Of a DNA stretch of 64,000 nucleotides, positions 7,587 to 16,006 are shown piece after piece. Each line of letters starts with the position of its first letter. Position 1 is the first letter of the stretch. The stretch is from Candidatus Izemoplasma sp. (lineage in GTDB: Bacteria; Bacillota_I; Bacilli_A; Izemoplasmatales; Izemoplasmataceae): assembly GCA_036172455.1 (NCBI GenBank), contig JAXKVY010000004.1, positions 1 through 64,000 on the forward strand. The letters run 5' to 3'. The translations under genes were made by a program, and so were the position numbers. The notes beneath the pieces are model-generated. The model did no database searches and was not told the DNA's origin. It worked only from the letters and a program-made list of their open reading frames with translations.

Positions 7587-8530
7587 TTAAGATACATCCA
7601 TTAGAACCATTAATAACATTATATTGTGACAATCTTGATATTAAGAAAAACAGCATCAGGAGTTATAAGGCCTTGCTAGATCGATATGTCTATTACCTAA
7701 AACGACATAATATTCAGTTTGCTAAACGTTCAGACATCATCGATTATAGAGAACACATGTGGGAAGAAGGTTTACGGGCGAATACGATTCAAAAACAAAT
7801 TGTCGTGATTCGTAATTTCTATCAATGGTTAAAGTTAAATCAACGACAATTTGCCTTAGATGATATCTATCAATTTAATATCGCAGAGAAAATCAAAGGC
7901 GCAAAGATTGATCACAACTATAAAAAAGAACCATTAAACAAAGAACAGGCCATCAAACTCATTGAAGTGGCGAAGCAACAACGAACCGATATTACGGGGT
8001 ACCGTAATTTCGCAATCATCTTGTTAATGATTATCACAGGCGTACGATCAATTGAAGTTGTTCGGGCAAAAAAGGCAGATGTCTCAAGATTGTTTAAGTA
8101 TTCGATTCTTTATGTCCACGGAAAAGGAAAAGATGGGGCAGATACTTTTGTAAAATTATCGAACGAAGTGACGGATGCGATCAATGATTATTTACACAAA
8201 AGAACAGATAATGCTAGGTATTTATTTGTTACGCATGGCGATACATCAAGTTGCCAACAGTTGTCATCAAATACTTTAAGAAGAGCAATTACGAGGTTAA
8301 TGAAACATGCTGGGATTTATGACAAGAAGCATACCCCACATTCATTGCGACACACGACGGCATATCTTAACTTACAGTCGGGTGGATCGTTAGAATCCAC
8401 CCAACAGTTACTAAGGCATAAAAATATTGAGACAACGTTAATTTATGCGCATAACATTAACCGGATGAATGATGATTCAGAATTTCGAATCAATGATTAT
8501 TTATTTCGTGACGAGGAGGAAACGACATGA
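7583..8530 (+). CDS. Tyrosine recombinase (phage/ICE integrase type)
   Basis: The 315-residue protein has an N-terminal SAM-like core-binding domain (about 5-95) and a C-terminal catalytic domain with all expected residues: Arg in ITGVRSIEV, Lys in VHGKGKDG, HSLRH (H-x-x-R), His in LLRHKN and Tyr in TTLIYAH. It carries out strand exchange at attachment sites. It overlaps the preceding XRE gene and the following excisionase gene by ATGA. It is a different recombinase class from the two serine recombinases nearby, so at least two mobile elements are stacked here. Confidence 0.9.
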   Translation: MIKIHPLEPLITLYCDNLDIKKNSIRSYKALLDRYVYYLKRHNIQFAKRSDIIDYREHMWEEGLRANTIQKQIVVIRNFYQWLKLNQRQFALDDIYQFNIAEKIKGAKIDHNYKKEPLNKEQAIKLIEVAKQQRTDITGYRNFAIILLMIITGVRSIEVVRAKKADVSRLFKYSILYVHGKGKDGADTFVKLSNEVTDAINDYLHKRTDNARYLFVTHGDTSSCQQLSSNTLRRAITRLMKHAGIYDKKHTPHSLRHTTAYLNLQSGGSLESTQQLLRHKNIETTLIYAHNINRMNDDSEFRINDYLFRDEEETT

Positions 8531-8733
8531 TTAAAGAAGATATTACCCATTATACAGTTAAAGAAGTAGCCAGTTATTTGCGGGTCACACCACGAACCAT
8601 TTACAACTATATTTACATTGGGAAATTACGGGGAATTAAAGTCGCTGGTAAATGGCGATTCTCAAAAAAGCATATTGATGATTTTTTAAAGAAGCTAGCA
8701 GAAGTGGAGTATCCGCGTTATGTCAAAAAGTAG
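8527..8733 (+). CDS. Excisionase-family DNA-binding protein (MerR-like HTH)
   Basis: The 68-residue protein consists of a helix-turn-helix of the excisionase/HTH_17 type: YTVKEVASYLRVTPRTIYNY followed by GKLRGIKVAGKWRFSKKHID. Such proteins bend DNA at attachment sites and steer the integrase towards excision. It is coupled to the integrase by an ATGA overlap and overlaps the next gene by 14 bases. Confidence 0.85.
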   Translation: MIKEDITHYTVKEVASYLRVTPRTIYNYIYIGKLRGIKVAGKWRFSKKHIDDFLKKLAEVEYPRYVKK

Positions 8734-9517
8734 TGCAGGATTAGATTTCTTTAATCTCGATGTCAATCTCTTTAGCGATGCCAAAATTATCAAATTGATG
8801 CATCGCTATGGACCGATTGGGTTTATGTGTTATTTACTAACGCTAACCAATGTATATATGAATGGATATTATTTAGAAGCATCTATTAATGATTTAGCGT
8901 ATGTGTTATTAAACGGCATTGGCGGGAAATACATCAATGGTAAAAATAAGTTACAAGAAATTATTTTGTATTTAGGCTATATTGATTTAATTGATCAAGA
9001 CTTATTATCACAGGGAATTATAACATCAAGAGGGATTCAAAAACGGTTTTTAATTGCGACAAAAAGTCGCAAGAATCAAGCCTATGATAAATATTGGTTA
9101 TTAGAACATCCAACCCAACCAGGTGAAATTCTAAAAGAGGTAAAGAAAGAGCAACAGTCTAAGCCAAAGAAAACGAAGAAACAAAAAATCTTTGAACGAA
9201 AGAAAAAAGATATTCTAGAACACGCACCGAAGAAACATTATCTTACGAGTTGTCTTATTGAATACCGCTATATCAACGAATATTCACTTGATATCTACAA
9301 ATATAATGAACTATTTGAAGACTTATTAACGAGTTATGATGGTGATTTACTCTATCAAGCAGTGCGTTATTTATGTAATTATGCATCAAGACCTGCAACA
9401 AAAATTGATGATCGATATAAGTTCTTTGAATCTTCGATTACCAAAAACTTATCACGCTTAACCAATGAGGATTCTAATACATCGATTGAATCATGGTTTA
9501 AGTCCTTGATAGGATAG
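8720..9517 (+). CDS. DUF4373 (Lin1244/Lin1753-type) phage replication-like protein
   Basis: The 265-residue protein opens with LDFFNLDVNLFSDAKIIKL and YGPIGFMCYLLTLTNVYMNG, the hallmark of the Lin1244/Lin1753 N-terminal (DUF4373) domain found in phage and plasmid replication-associated proteins. A very Lys-rich linker (about 145-165) precedes a helical C-terminal part. It overlaps the excisionase gene by 14 bases and is the last gene of the operon. A role in element replication is inferred from family context only. Confidence 0.75.
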   Translation: MSKSSAGLDFFNLDVNLFSDAKIIKLMHRYGPIGFMCYLLTLTNVYMNGYYLEASINDLAYVLLNGIGGKYINGKNKLQEIILYLGYIDLIDQDLLSQGIITSRGIQKRFLIATKSRKNQAYDKYWLLEHPTQPGEILKEVKKEQQSKPKKTKKQKIFERKKKDILEHAPKKHYLTSCLIEYRYINEYSLDIYKYNELFEDLLTSYDGDLLYQAVRYLCNYASRPATKIDDRYKFFESSITKNLSRLTNEDSNTSIESWFKSLIG

Positions 9518-9913
9518 ATAAATCACTGGCACTAATAGATGTGAACAGTATCGTAAGTAGCATATTTTCAACATAGTGTAAGGCGAAGTGTACCATGCCT
9601 TTACACTCTGTTGAACAACCATATTAACGAGAAAATTAGATTTTCCAGAAATTGAGTGCATTTAGAATTGGTAGCTAATAAATGATAGTAAATAGGAGTG
9701 GCTCATTTTTAACTGGTAAGTGATTACAGTTTGCATGGAAATAAACTCACCCTGTCCATCATAAAATGTAAAAAGATTGTATTTATGCTTGATTCACACT
9801 ACTTTTATTTCAATGTTGTCATTAGAAATGAAATAAAAAGTTATCTTGATACAACTTGTTTCAAAAAAATATCTAAAAATGAAACAAGTAATTCTAGAAT
9901 GCAAAAGGAGGAA
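9518..9913. other. Intergenic stretch with two inverted repeats
   Basis: No gene is supported. An imperfect inverted repeat at 9567-9615 (arms TTCAACATAGTGTAAGGC and GCCTTTACACTCTGTTGAA) could be an RNA hairpin at the end of the integrase operon, although no T-run follows. A second one, ACTTGTTTCA (9854-9863) with TGAAACAAGT (9880-9889), ends 14 bases before the ribosome binding site of the next gene and could be an operator or leader hairpin. Confidence 0.5.
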
Positions 9914-10441
9914 ATGATGATGTACTTTTATTGTGCGAGGCTCGCTTATGATGAATTACAAAATACTGTCTTACCATCTAAAAGAGAAGAAGGATATAAC
10001 CTTTTTACATGGCATGTGTTGTTATTGCCAATTAAAGAGTTTGGGCTGCTTTGTTTTAGTAATGACGCTAGTGGACTGACAATAATCTTTAAGTATGAAG
10101 TTGAAGATGATATTCAGGTTGATTACGATCTGTTTAAACATGAATTATATAAGATGATGATTCAAATGGATTATCCAGAAGGGTTGGTTCAAACCTATTT
10201 AAGAATGTTTTCAGAAATAAATGTGTCTTATCATTTCGATGAGGATCACATTTTTGAAATAAAAGATTTTATGATGAAAAGTAGAATCGATTTCTTTCAT
10301 AACTTTGATAAGAATGTATGTGTTCAGGATAAAGCATCCACAATCCTAAACAATGCAAAACTTGGGAAGTGGTTTGGTCGTGATATAGATAAAACGCCAC
10401 AAGCTGAAATGTTGTATCTCATTCAACAACTGTTTAAGTAA
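9914..10441 (+). CDS. DUF6933-like protein of unknown function
   Basis: Three consecutive ATGs (9914, 9917, 9920) follow AAAGGAGG (9904-9911); the second or third is best spaced, giving about 174-176 residues. A longer frame from 9731 lacks a binding site and its first 60 residues look random. The start MYFYCARLAYDELQ and the block YNLFTWHVLLLPIKEFGLLC, then FSNDASGLTIIFKYE resemble the DUF6933 family (small cytosolic proteins with a W-H and an N-D-A motif), in my recollection. No membrane segment is seen. The gene stands alone between the mobile island and the sugar operon and ends in a strong terminator. Confidence 0.55.
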   Translation: MMMYFYCARLAYDELQNTVLPSKREEGYNLFTWHVLLLPIKEFGLLCFSNDASGLTIIFKYEVEDDIQVDYDLFKHELYKMMIQMDYPEGLVQTYLRMFSEINVSYHFDEDHIFEIKDFMMKSRIDFFHNFDKNVCVQDKASTILNNAKLGKWFGRDIDKTPQAEMLYLIQQLFK

Positions 10442-10467
10442 AAATACATATAACTCTATCAATCTAA

Positions 10468-10498
10468 CAATGAAGATGCATCATCTTCATTGTTTTTA
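10468..10498 (+). terminator. Intrinsic terminator after the DUF6933-like gene
   Basis: CAATGAAGATG and CATCTTCATTG form a perfect 11-bp stem, followed by TTTTTA. Confidence 0.9.
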
Positions 10499-10640
10499 TA
10501 TCCCCCCCGGTCTTTTAATTAAAGGGCTTTAAGGGTACCGTGTAGGGGAATGTCTTATTTACTGAAGCCACATTTTTTGAAAATATGAGAAATCGTTTTG
10601 AAACTTTTGTTCGTTTTTTTAACAAAAACTTGAATTACCC

Positions 10641-10669
10641 TTGTAAAATAACCGATTATCATATAAAAT
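10641..10669 (+). promoter_or_regulatory. Probable promoter of the exopolysaccharide operon
   Basis: TTGTAA (10641-10646), 17 bases and TAAAAT (10664-10669, within TATAAAAT) lie about 45 bases before the first gene of the operon. The region just upstream holds T-rich and A-rich tracts. No other clear promoter is seen until 31165. Confidence 0.5.
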
Positions 10670-10713
10670 AGAATTATTCAATTATCGAACAAAGTAAGAG
10701 ATTGGAGTAGATT

Positions 10714-11700
10714 ATGAGCGAATATAATATTTTAATATTAAGTGCAGGAAGAAGAGTAGAACTTGTAACACTTTTTAAAAATGCAGCTAAGGATTTAAAT
10801 ATAAACTCAAAAGTTGTTGCTGCCGATTGCTCAAATACAGCACCCGCTTTATATTTTGCTGATAAAATGGTTATTCTACCAAGAATCGATAATCCTACTT
10901 ATGTAGATGAGATAATTGAAAATAGTAAAAAAGAGCAAATAAAACTTATTGTTCCAACAATTGATACAAATCTAATGCTACTTTCAAAAAATCAAGATTA
11001 TATTTTTGAAAAATCAGGAGCAAAAGTTTTAATATCGAGCGAACAAGTTATAATGATTTGTAGAGACAAAATTAAAACTCACTATTATCTTGAAGAAAAA
11101 GGATTTAACATTCCAAAGTTATATGAATTAGACAATCAAAATATAGTTTTTCCAGTTTTTATTAAACCTGTGGATGGAAGTTCAAGCATAAATGCGTTTA
11201 AAGTAAATAGTAAAGACGAATTGAATAATCATTTAAAACTAATAAAAAAACCCATGATTCAAGAGTATATTTTAGGGGATGAGTTTACGGTAGATGTATT
11301 TTTAGACTTCCAATCCAATATAATTAGTATTGTCCCAAGACTAAGAATGCAAGTTCGAGGTGGCGAAATCTCTAAAGGCAAAATTATTAAGAACAGAATA
11401 GTAATTGATGAAGTTGCTAAACTTATGAATACGTTAAAGCCAATAGGACATATAACCGTGCAATTGATGCTGGTTGATAATGATGTTAAATTCATAGAAA
11501 TCAATCCAAGGTTTGGTGGAGGAGCTCCAATGAGTATTCAAAGTGGAGCAAACTCTTGTAAAAATCTATATAAGCTATTATTGAATGAGAAACTTACTTA
11601 CAATGAAGATTATGAGGAAAATTTAGTTTTTCTACGATATGATAAATCAATATGTTTAAAAGATGGAGTCATACAAGATGATAAAAGCGATAATATTTGA
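10714..11700 (+). CDS. ATP-grasp ligase-like protein of the polysaccharide locus
   Basis: The 328-residue protein has an N-terminal Rossmann-like pre-ATP-grasp part (ILILSAGRRVELVTLFKNA) and an ATP-grasp core (about 100-290) with FPVFIKPVDGSSSINAFKV, EYILGDEFTVDVFLD and the metal-binding FIEINPRFGGGAP. It resembles the carbamoyl-phosphate-synthase-like ATP-grasp proteins that often occur in capsule clusters, where they probably join an amino or carboxyl group to a sugar precursor. The exact substrate is unknown. It starts the operon, and its 3' end overlaps the HAD gene. Confidence 0.8.
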   Translation: MSEYNILILSAGRRVELVTLFKNAAKDLNINSKVVAADCSNTAPALYFADKMVILPRIDNPTYVDEIIENSKKEQIKLIVPTIDTNLMLLSKNQDYIFEKSGAKVLISSEQVIMICRDKIKTHYYLEEKGFNIPKLYELDNQNIVFPVFIKPVDGSSSINAFKVNSKDELNNHLKLIKKPMIQEYILGDEFTVDVFLDFQSNIISIVPRLRMQVRGGEISKGKIIKNRIVIDEVAKLMNTLKPIGHITVQLMLVDNDVKFIEINPRFGGGAPMSIQSGANSCKNLYKLLLNEKLTYNEDYEENLVFLRYDKSICLKDGVIQDDKSDNI

Positions 11701-12361
11701 TTTAGATGATACTTTAATATCTGAAAAAGATTATGTTGTGAGTGGCTTTAATGCAGTATCAAAATATGTTTCCAATAAAGTGGAAAAAAATACTTCTGAA
11801 CAAATTTTTGAAATTCTTCAAAACTTGCATAATACTAATCCAAATAAAGTTTTTAACAGAATGATTGATGATTTAAATTTCGGTAGTGAGATAGATGTAA
11901 AAGAGTTAATAGATGTTTATAGGTCTCACAAACCAGTTATTTCATTTTTTGAAGGTGTGCTTCCAGTCATTAATAAATTAAAAGATCAAAACTATAAACT
12001 GGGCATTATAACAGACGGGTACTTTATAACACAAAAGAAGAAACTTGAATCTTTAAACATAAACAATCTATTTGATGAAATTATCATGACTGATGAACTT
12101 GGTAAAGAGTACTGGAAACCTAGCGTGATTCCATTTGAATTAATGTCAAAAAAATTAAATATTCATTACTCTGAGATGATTTACATCGGTGATAATCCAA
12201 GAAAAGATTTTTATGTTAGTGCTGTCCACCCAATTACAACAGTAAGAATTTATAGAGAAGGTTACTACAAAGATAGTAATTATTTCCAAAATGTGAAAGA
12301 GAAATTTTTAATAAATAAACTAGAAGAACTCTTTAACATAATAAATAAAGTCAATTTATAG
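11678..12361 (+). CDS. HAD-superfamily hydrolase
   Basis: ATG 11678 is preferred to the in-frame ATG at 11663 because GATGGAG lies just upstream of it. The 227-residue protein has all HAD motifs: IIFDLDDTLIS (nucleophile Asp), GIITDGY (Thr), the Lys in YWKPSVIPF and YIGDNPRKDF. The cap is of the small helical type seen in phosphoglycolate-phosphatase-like enzymes. It overlaps the ATP-grasp gene by 23 bases, so the two are probably consecutive steps, for example removing phosphate from a precursor. The substrate is not deducible. Confidence 0.85.
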   Translation: MIKAIIFDLDDTLISEKDYVVSGFNAVSKYVSNKVEKNTSEQIFEILQNLHNTNPNKVFNRMIDDLNFGSEIDVKELIDVYRSHKPVISFFEGVLPVINKLKDQNYKLGIITDGYFITQKKKLESLNINNLFDEIIMTDELGKEYWKPSVIPFELMSKKLNIHYSEMIYIGDNPRKDFYVSAVHPITTVRIYREGYYKDSNYFQNVKEKFLINKLEELFNIINKVNL

Positions 12362-12994
12362 ATGGTGAATAATATGAATGAAAATCTGTTTTTTAAACCG
12401 ACAACACAATACAGAAAATTTCTTATTTTAGATTCTATTGATAAAAACAAAGATATAACTCAAAGAAAACTGAGTAAAGAAGTTGGCGTTGCTGTTTCAA
12501 TGATTAACTCGTATTTAAATGATTATGAAAAAGAAGGGTTGATCAAGAAAAGTTATCAATCAACAAAGACTGTATATTATTTTTTGACTAAAAAAGGAAT
12601 TGAAAAGAAAAAAGTACTTAACATCGGATATTTAAATTCATCCTTAGGTGTTTATAATAAAGCAAAAAAGAACATCATTGATTTTTTAGATCAAATTGTA
12701 ATAAAGGGCTATAGAGATATAATTTTGTATGGTGCAGGCGAAGTTGCTGAAATTCTTCTTCAAACAATTGCTTTGAATCATGATTTTCCTTTAAATATTA
12801 TTTGTGTTATAGATGACGATGAAGATAAACAAGGGAAAAAGATTGTTTCAAATGAAATTGTATCATTAGATATGATTAATAATATTGTACATGATGGCAT
12901 ATTGATTTCTAGTTATACGAATAACAAAAAAATTATTGATAAATTAAAAGCTATGAACTATGATTCTAAAAAAATCATTCAGTTCTTTGATTAG
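12362..12994 (+). CDS. Winged-helix regulator fused to a PglD-N-like nucleotide-binding domain
   Basis: The 210-residue protein begins with a winged helix-turn-helix (about 15-85: DITQRKLSKEVGVAVSMINS and KEGLIKKSYQSTKTVYYFLT) of the MarR/LRP-like wing type. It continues with a Rossmann-like domain (about 110-205) containing DIILYGAGEVAEILLQTI and VIDDDEDKQGKKI, as in the N-terminal domain of PglD-type sugar acyltransferases. ATG 12362 directly follows the upstream stop; ATG 12374 with GGTGA before it is an alternative start. It sits inside the sugar operon, so it may sense a sugar nucleotide and regulate the cluster. I infer that role from domain order only. Confidence 0.65.
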   Translation: MVNNMNENLFFKPTTQYRKFLILDSIDKNKDITQRKLSKEVGVAVSMINSYLNDYEKEGLIKKSYQSTKTVYYFLTKKGIEKKKVLNIGYLNSSLGVYNKAKKNIIDFLDQIVIKGYRDIILYGAGEVAEILLQTIALNHDFPLNIICVIDDDEDKQGKKIVSNEIVSLDMINNIVHDGILISSYTNNKKIIDKLKAMNYDSKKIIQFFD

Positions 12995-13002
12995 GTGGTC
13001 AA

Positions 13003-14121
13003 ATGAAAGAAAAAATCTATCTAGCCTCACCACATATGAGTGATGAAGGTTATGAACAAGAATATGTTAAAGAAGCTTTTGATACTAACTGGATTGCCCC
13101 ACTTGGTCCAAATGTAACTCACTTTGAAAAAGAGGTTTGTGAAAAAGTGGGTATTGATTATGCGGCAGCTTTAGTATCTGGAACTGCAGCTATCCATATG
13201 GCTTTAAGAGCGTGTGGAGTTAAAGAGGGTGACGTTGTTTTATGTCAATCATTAACTTTTTCAGCTACTGCTAATCCTATCATATATGAAAAAGCTATAC
13301 CTGTATTTATTGATAGTGATTTAGAGACTTGGAATATGAGTCCTAAATACTTAGAAGAAGCTTTAATTAAATATCCTAATGCAAAAGCGGTAATAGTAGT
13401 TCATTTGTATGGGCTATCGGCTGATATGGATAAAATATTAGAAATGTGTAAAAAATACAATGTGACATTAATTGAAGATGCAGCTGAAAGTTTAGGAACT
13501 ACATATAAAGGCAGATATACTGGAACCTTTGGTGATTATGGAATCTTTAGTTTTAACGGTAATAAGATCATCACAACTTCGGGTGGAGGTATGTTAGTAT
13601 CTAATAATCAAGAAAGAGTTGAAAAAGTAAGATTTTGGTCTACACAAGCTAGAGATATAGCGAGACATTATCAGCATTCTGAATTAGGATTTAATTACAG
13701 AATGAGCAATATTGTCGCAGGAATTGGTAGAGGACAATTAAAAGTCTTAGATCAGAGGGTTACTAAGAAACAATACATATATAATTACTATAGAAAACGT
13801 CTTAAGGGTATTGCTGATATTGAGTTTATGCCTGTTAATGATTGGAACAATCCCAACTGCTGGTTAACAAGTATCATCTTAAAAGGGAAAGTGAGACCAC
13901 TAGATATCATAGAGGCACTAGAAAAAGAAAATATCGAGTCAAGACCTATATGGAAACCAATGCATCTTCAACCATTTTTTGAAAAATATGATTATGTTGG
14001 TAGTAATGTAGGAGAATACATATTTAATAATGGGGTATGTCTACCAAGTGATACAAAAATAAAAGATGTGCAATTAGATGAAATTATCGAAATCATAAAA
14101 GGATTATGGGATAATGCATAA
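13003..14121 (+). CDS. DegT/DnrJ/EryC1-family sugar aminotransferase
   Basis: The 372-residue protein is a PLP-dependent sugar aminotransferase: the start MSDEGYEQEYVKEAFDTNWI, SGTAAIHMALRACGVKEGD, LIEDAAESLGTTYKG (Asp that binds the pyridine nitrogen) and FSFNGNKIITTSGGG (Schiff-base Lys). These enzymes aminate a 4-keto-6-deoxy-sugar nucleotide, as PglE and WcfR do. The keto sugar could come from the CapE-like dehydratase at 26894. GTGG lies before the ATG. The gene overlaps the initiating transferase by 8 bases, so the amino sugar is probably the first sugar of the repeat unit. Confidence 0.9.
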   Translation: MKEKIYLASPHMSDEGYEQEYVKEAFDTNWIAPLGPNVTHFEKEVCEKVGIDYAAALVSGTAAIHMALRACGVKEGDVVLCQSLTFSATANPIIYEKAIPVFIDSDLETWNMSPKYLEEALIKYPNAKAVIVVHLYGLSADMDKILEMCKKYNVTLIEDAAESLGTTYKGRYTGTFGDYGIFSFNGNKIITTSGGGMLVSNNQERVEKVRFWSTQARDIARHYQHSELGFNYRMSNIVAGIGRGQLKVLDQRVTKKQYIYNYYRKRLKGIADIEFMPVNDWNNPNCWLTSIILKGKVRPLDIIEALEKENIESRPIWKPMHLQPFFEKYDYVGSNVGEYIFNNGVCLPSDTKIKDVQLDEIIEIIKGLWDNA

Positions 14122-14734
14122 AAAAGGAATATATGAGAAATACTTTAAAAGAGCATTTGATTTCATAATTTCATTAACTGCTCTAATTGTATTGTCACCA
14201 TTATTGTTGATTGTTGCTGTTTTTATAAGAGTAAGACTTGGAAGTCCTATAATATTCAAGCAAAAAAGACCTGGTTTAAATGAGAGAATTTTTACAATTT
14301 ATAAGTTTAGAACCATGACGGATAAAAGAGATGATCAAGGATCACTTTTACCTGATGGTGATAGATTAACTAAGTTCGGAAAATTTCTTCGTTCAACAAG
14401 TATTGATGAATTACCTGGATTAATAAATATTATTAAAGGGGATATGAGTATTGTAGGTCCAAGACCATTATTAGTTGAGTATCTTGAATTATATAATTCT
14501 GAACAGAGTAAAAGACATGAAGTAAGACCCGGATTATCAGGATACGCACAAATAAACGGACGTAATGCATTAAGCTGGGAAGACAAATTCAGATTAGATG
14601 TAGTATATATAAATAATGTCACACTTCGACACGATATAGGAATTATATTAAAAACAATAATAAAAGTACTTAGGAGAGAAGGAATCAGTTCATCTAGTTC
14701 TGCTACAATGGAAAAGTTTAATGGGAATAATTAA
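14114..14734 (+). CDS. Initiating sugar-phosphate transferase (PglC/WcfS type)
   Basis: The 206-residue protein has one N-terminal re-entrant membrane helix (about 15-40) and the compact polyprenyl-phosphate phosphoglycosyltransferase domain: FKQKRPGLNERIFTIYKFRT, DELPGLINIIKGDMSIVGPR (catalytic Asp-Glu pair) and RPGLSGYAQINGRNALSWED. It lacks the large N-terminal domain of WbaP, so it is a small PglC/WcfS/Cps2E-core enzyme. It moves a sugar phosphate from UDP to undecaprenyl phosphate at the inner face of the membrane. It is coupled to the DegT aminotransferase by an 8-base overlap, which suggests that a 4-amino sugar is the substrate. Confidence 0.9.
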   Translation: MHKKGIYEKYFKRAFDFIISLTALIVLSPLLLIVAVFIRVRLGSPIIFKQKRPGLNERIFTIYKFRTMTDKRDDQGSLLPDGDRLTKFGKFLRSTSIDELPGLINIIKGDMSIVGPRPLLVEYLELYNSEQSKRHEVRPGLSGYAQINGRNALSWEDKFRLDVVYINNVTLRHDIGIILKTIIKVLRREGISSSSSATMEKFNGNN

Positions 14735-14768
14735 ATTATTTAAAAGAATATAAATAATGGAGGATATT

Positions 14769-15935
14769 ATGAAAATAGCAGTAGTTGGTACAGGTTATGT
14801 AGGCTTATCTAATGCAGTTTTATTAAGTCAAAAACACGAAGTGATAGCATTGGATATAATAAATGAAAAAGTGGATATGATTAACAACAAGAAATCTCCC
14901 ATCATAGATTCTGAGTTGGAAGATTATTTATTAAATAAAAAACTAAACTTAAAAGCGACACTAGATAAGGAAGAAACATACAAGCATGCTGATTTTGTTA
15001 TTATATCAACTCCAACAAATTATGATTCTAAACTAAACTATTTTGATACATCTTCAGTTGATAATGTGATTTATGATGTTGCAAGACTGAATCCCCAAAC
15101 AACTGTTATCATAAAGTCCACAGTTCCTGTAGGTTATACTTTGGAGCAACGAAAAAAATATCCCAAATTAAAAATTATTTTTTCTCCAGAGTTTTTAAGA
15201 GAAGGAAAAGCTTTATATGATAACTTATACCCCTCTAGGATAGTTGTCGGTGAACATTCTAATGAAGCAAAAATCTTTGCTGATTTGTTAAAAGAAGGTG
15301 CAATAAAAAAGGATATACCAGTTTTGATTACTGACTCTACAGAAGCCGAAGCAATTAAATTATTCTCGAATACATATTTAGCAATGAGAGTGGCATTTTT
15401 TAATGAATTAGACACTTATGCTGAAGTCAGGGGTTTAGAATCAAAAGATATAATAGAAGGATTAGGTTTAGACCCAAGAATCGGTTCACATTATAATAAT
15501 CCTTCATTTGGATATGGCGGATATTGTTTACCTAAAGACACTAAACAGTTATTAGCAAACTATAAAGATATTCCACAAAATATTATGCAAGCAATAGTTG
15601 ATGCTAATAGAACGAGAAAAGACCATATCTCCGAGATGATAGTGGCCAAAAAACCTAATGTTGTTGGGATCTACAGGTTAGTTATGAAAAGTAATTCGGA
15701 TAATTTTAGACAATCTGCTATACAAGGAATTATGAAACGAATAAAGGCAAAAGGTATTGAAGTCGTTGTTTTTGAACCTGTTTTAAATGAAGCAACATTT
15801 TTTGGATCCAAAGTTATGAAAGACTTGAGAGAATTCAAAAGTTATTGTGATATTATTGTCTCTAATAGATTCTATCAAGAACTATCGGATGTTAAAGAAA
15901 AAATATATACTAGAGACTTGTTTAATAGAGATTAG
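14769..15935 (+). CDS. ugd: UDP-glucose/UDP-sugar 6-dehydrogenase
   Basis: The in-frame ATG at 14757 is part of the ribosome binding site (GGAGGATATT), so ATG 14769 is the start, giving 388 residues. Motifs are [19 protein letters not shown] (NAD-binding), [17 protein letters not shown] and [14 protein letters not shown] with the catalytic Cys. It oxidises UDP-glucose (or a related UDP-sugar) to the uronic acid with two NAD+. The length is normal for the short-form Ugd of Firmicutes capsule loci. It supplies a negatively charged sugar to the polymer. Confidence 0.9.
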   Translation: MKIAVVGTGYVGLSNAVLLSQKHEVIALDIINEKVDMINNKKSPIIDSELEDYLLNKKLNLKATLDKEETYKHADFVIISTPTNYDSKLNYFDTSSVDNVIYDVARLNPQTTVIIKSTVPVGYTLEQRKKYPKLKIIFSPEFLREGKALYDNLYPSRIVVGEHSNEAKIFADLLKEGAIKKDIPVLITDSTEAEAIKLFSNTYLAMRVAFFNELDTYAEVRGLESKDIIEGLGLDPRIGSHYNNPSFGYGGYCLPKDTKQLLANYKDIPQNIMQAIVDANRTRKDHISEMIVAKKPNVVGIYRLVMKSNSDNFRQSAIQGIMKRIKAKGIEVVVFEPVLNEATFFGSKVMKDLREFKSYCDIIVSNRFYQELSDVKEKIYTRDLFNRD

Positions 15936-16006
15936 AATTTATTAACGATGAAAAAAATATAGATATGGATAAAGACCATATAGATAATAAGTATAGAGGT
16001 GAATGA

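Noticed and set aside
9731-9913. N-terminal extension of the DUF6933-like protein
   Set aside because: The extension lacks a binding site and contains an inverted repeat. AAAGGAGG directly precedes the internal ATGs.
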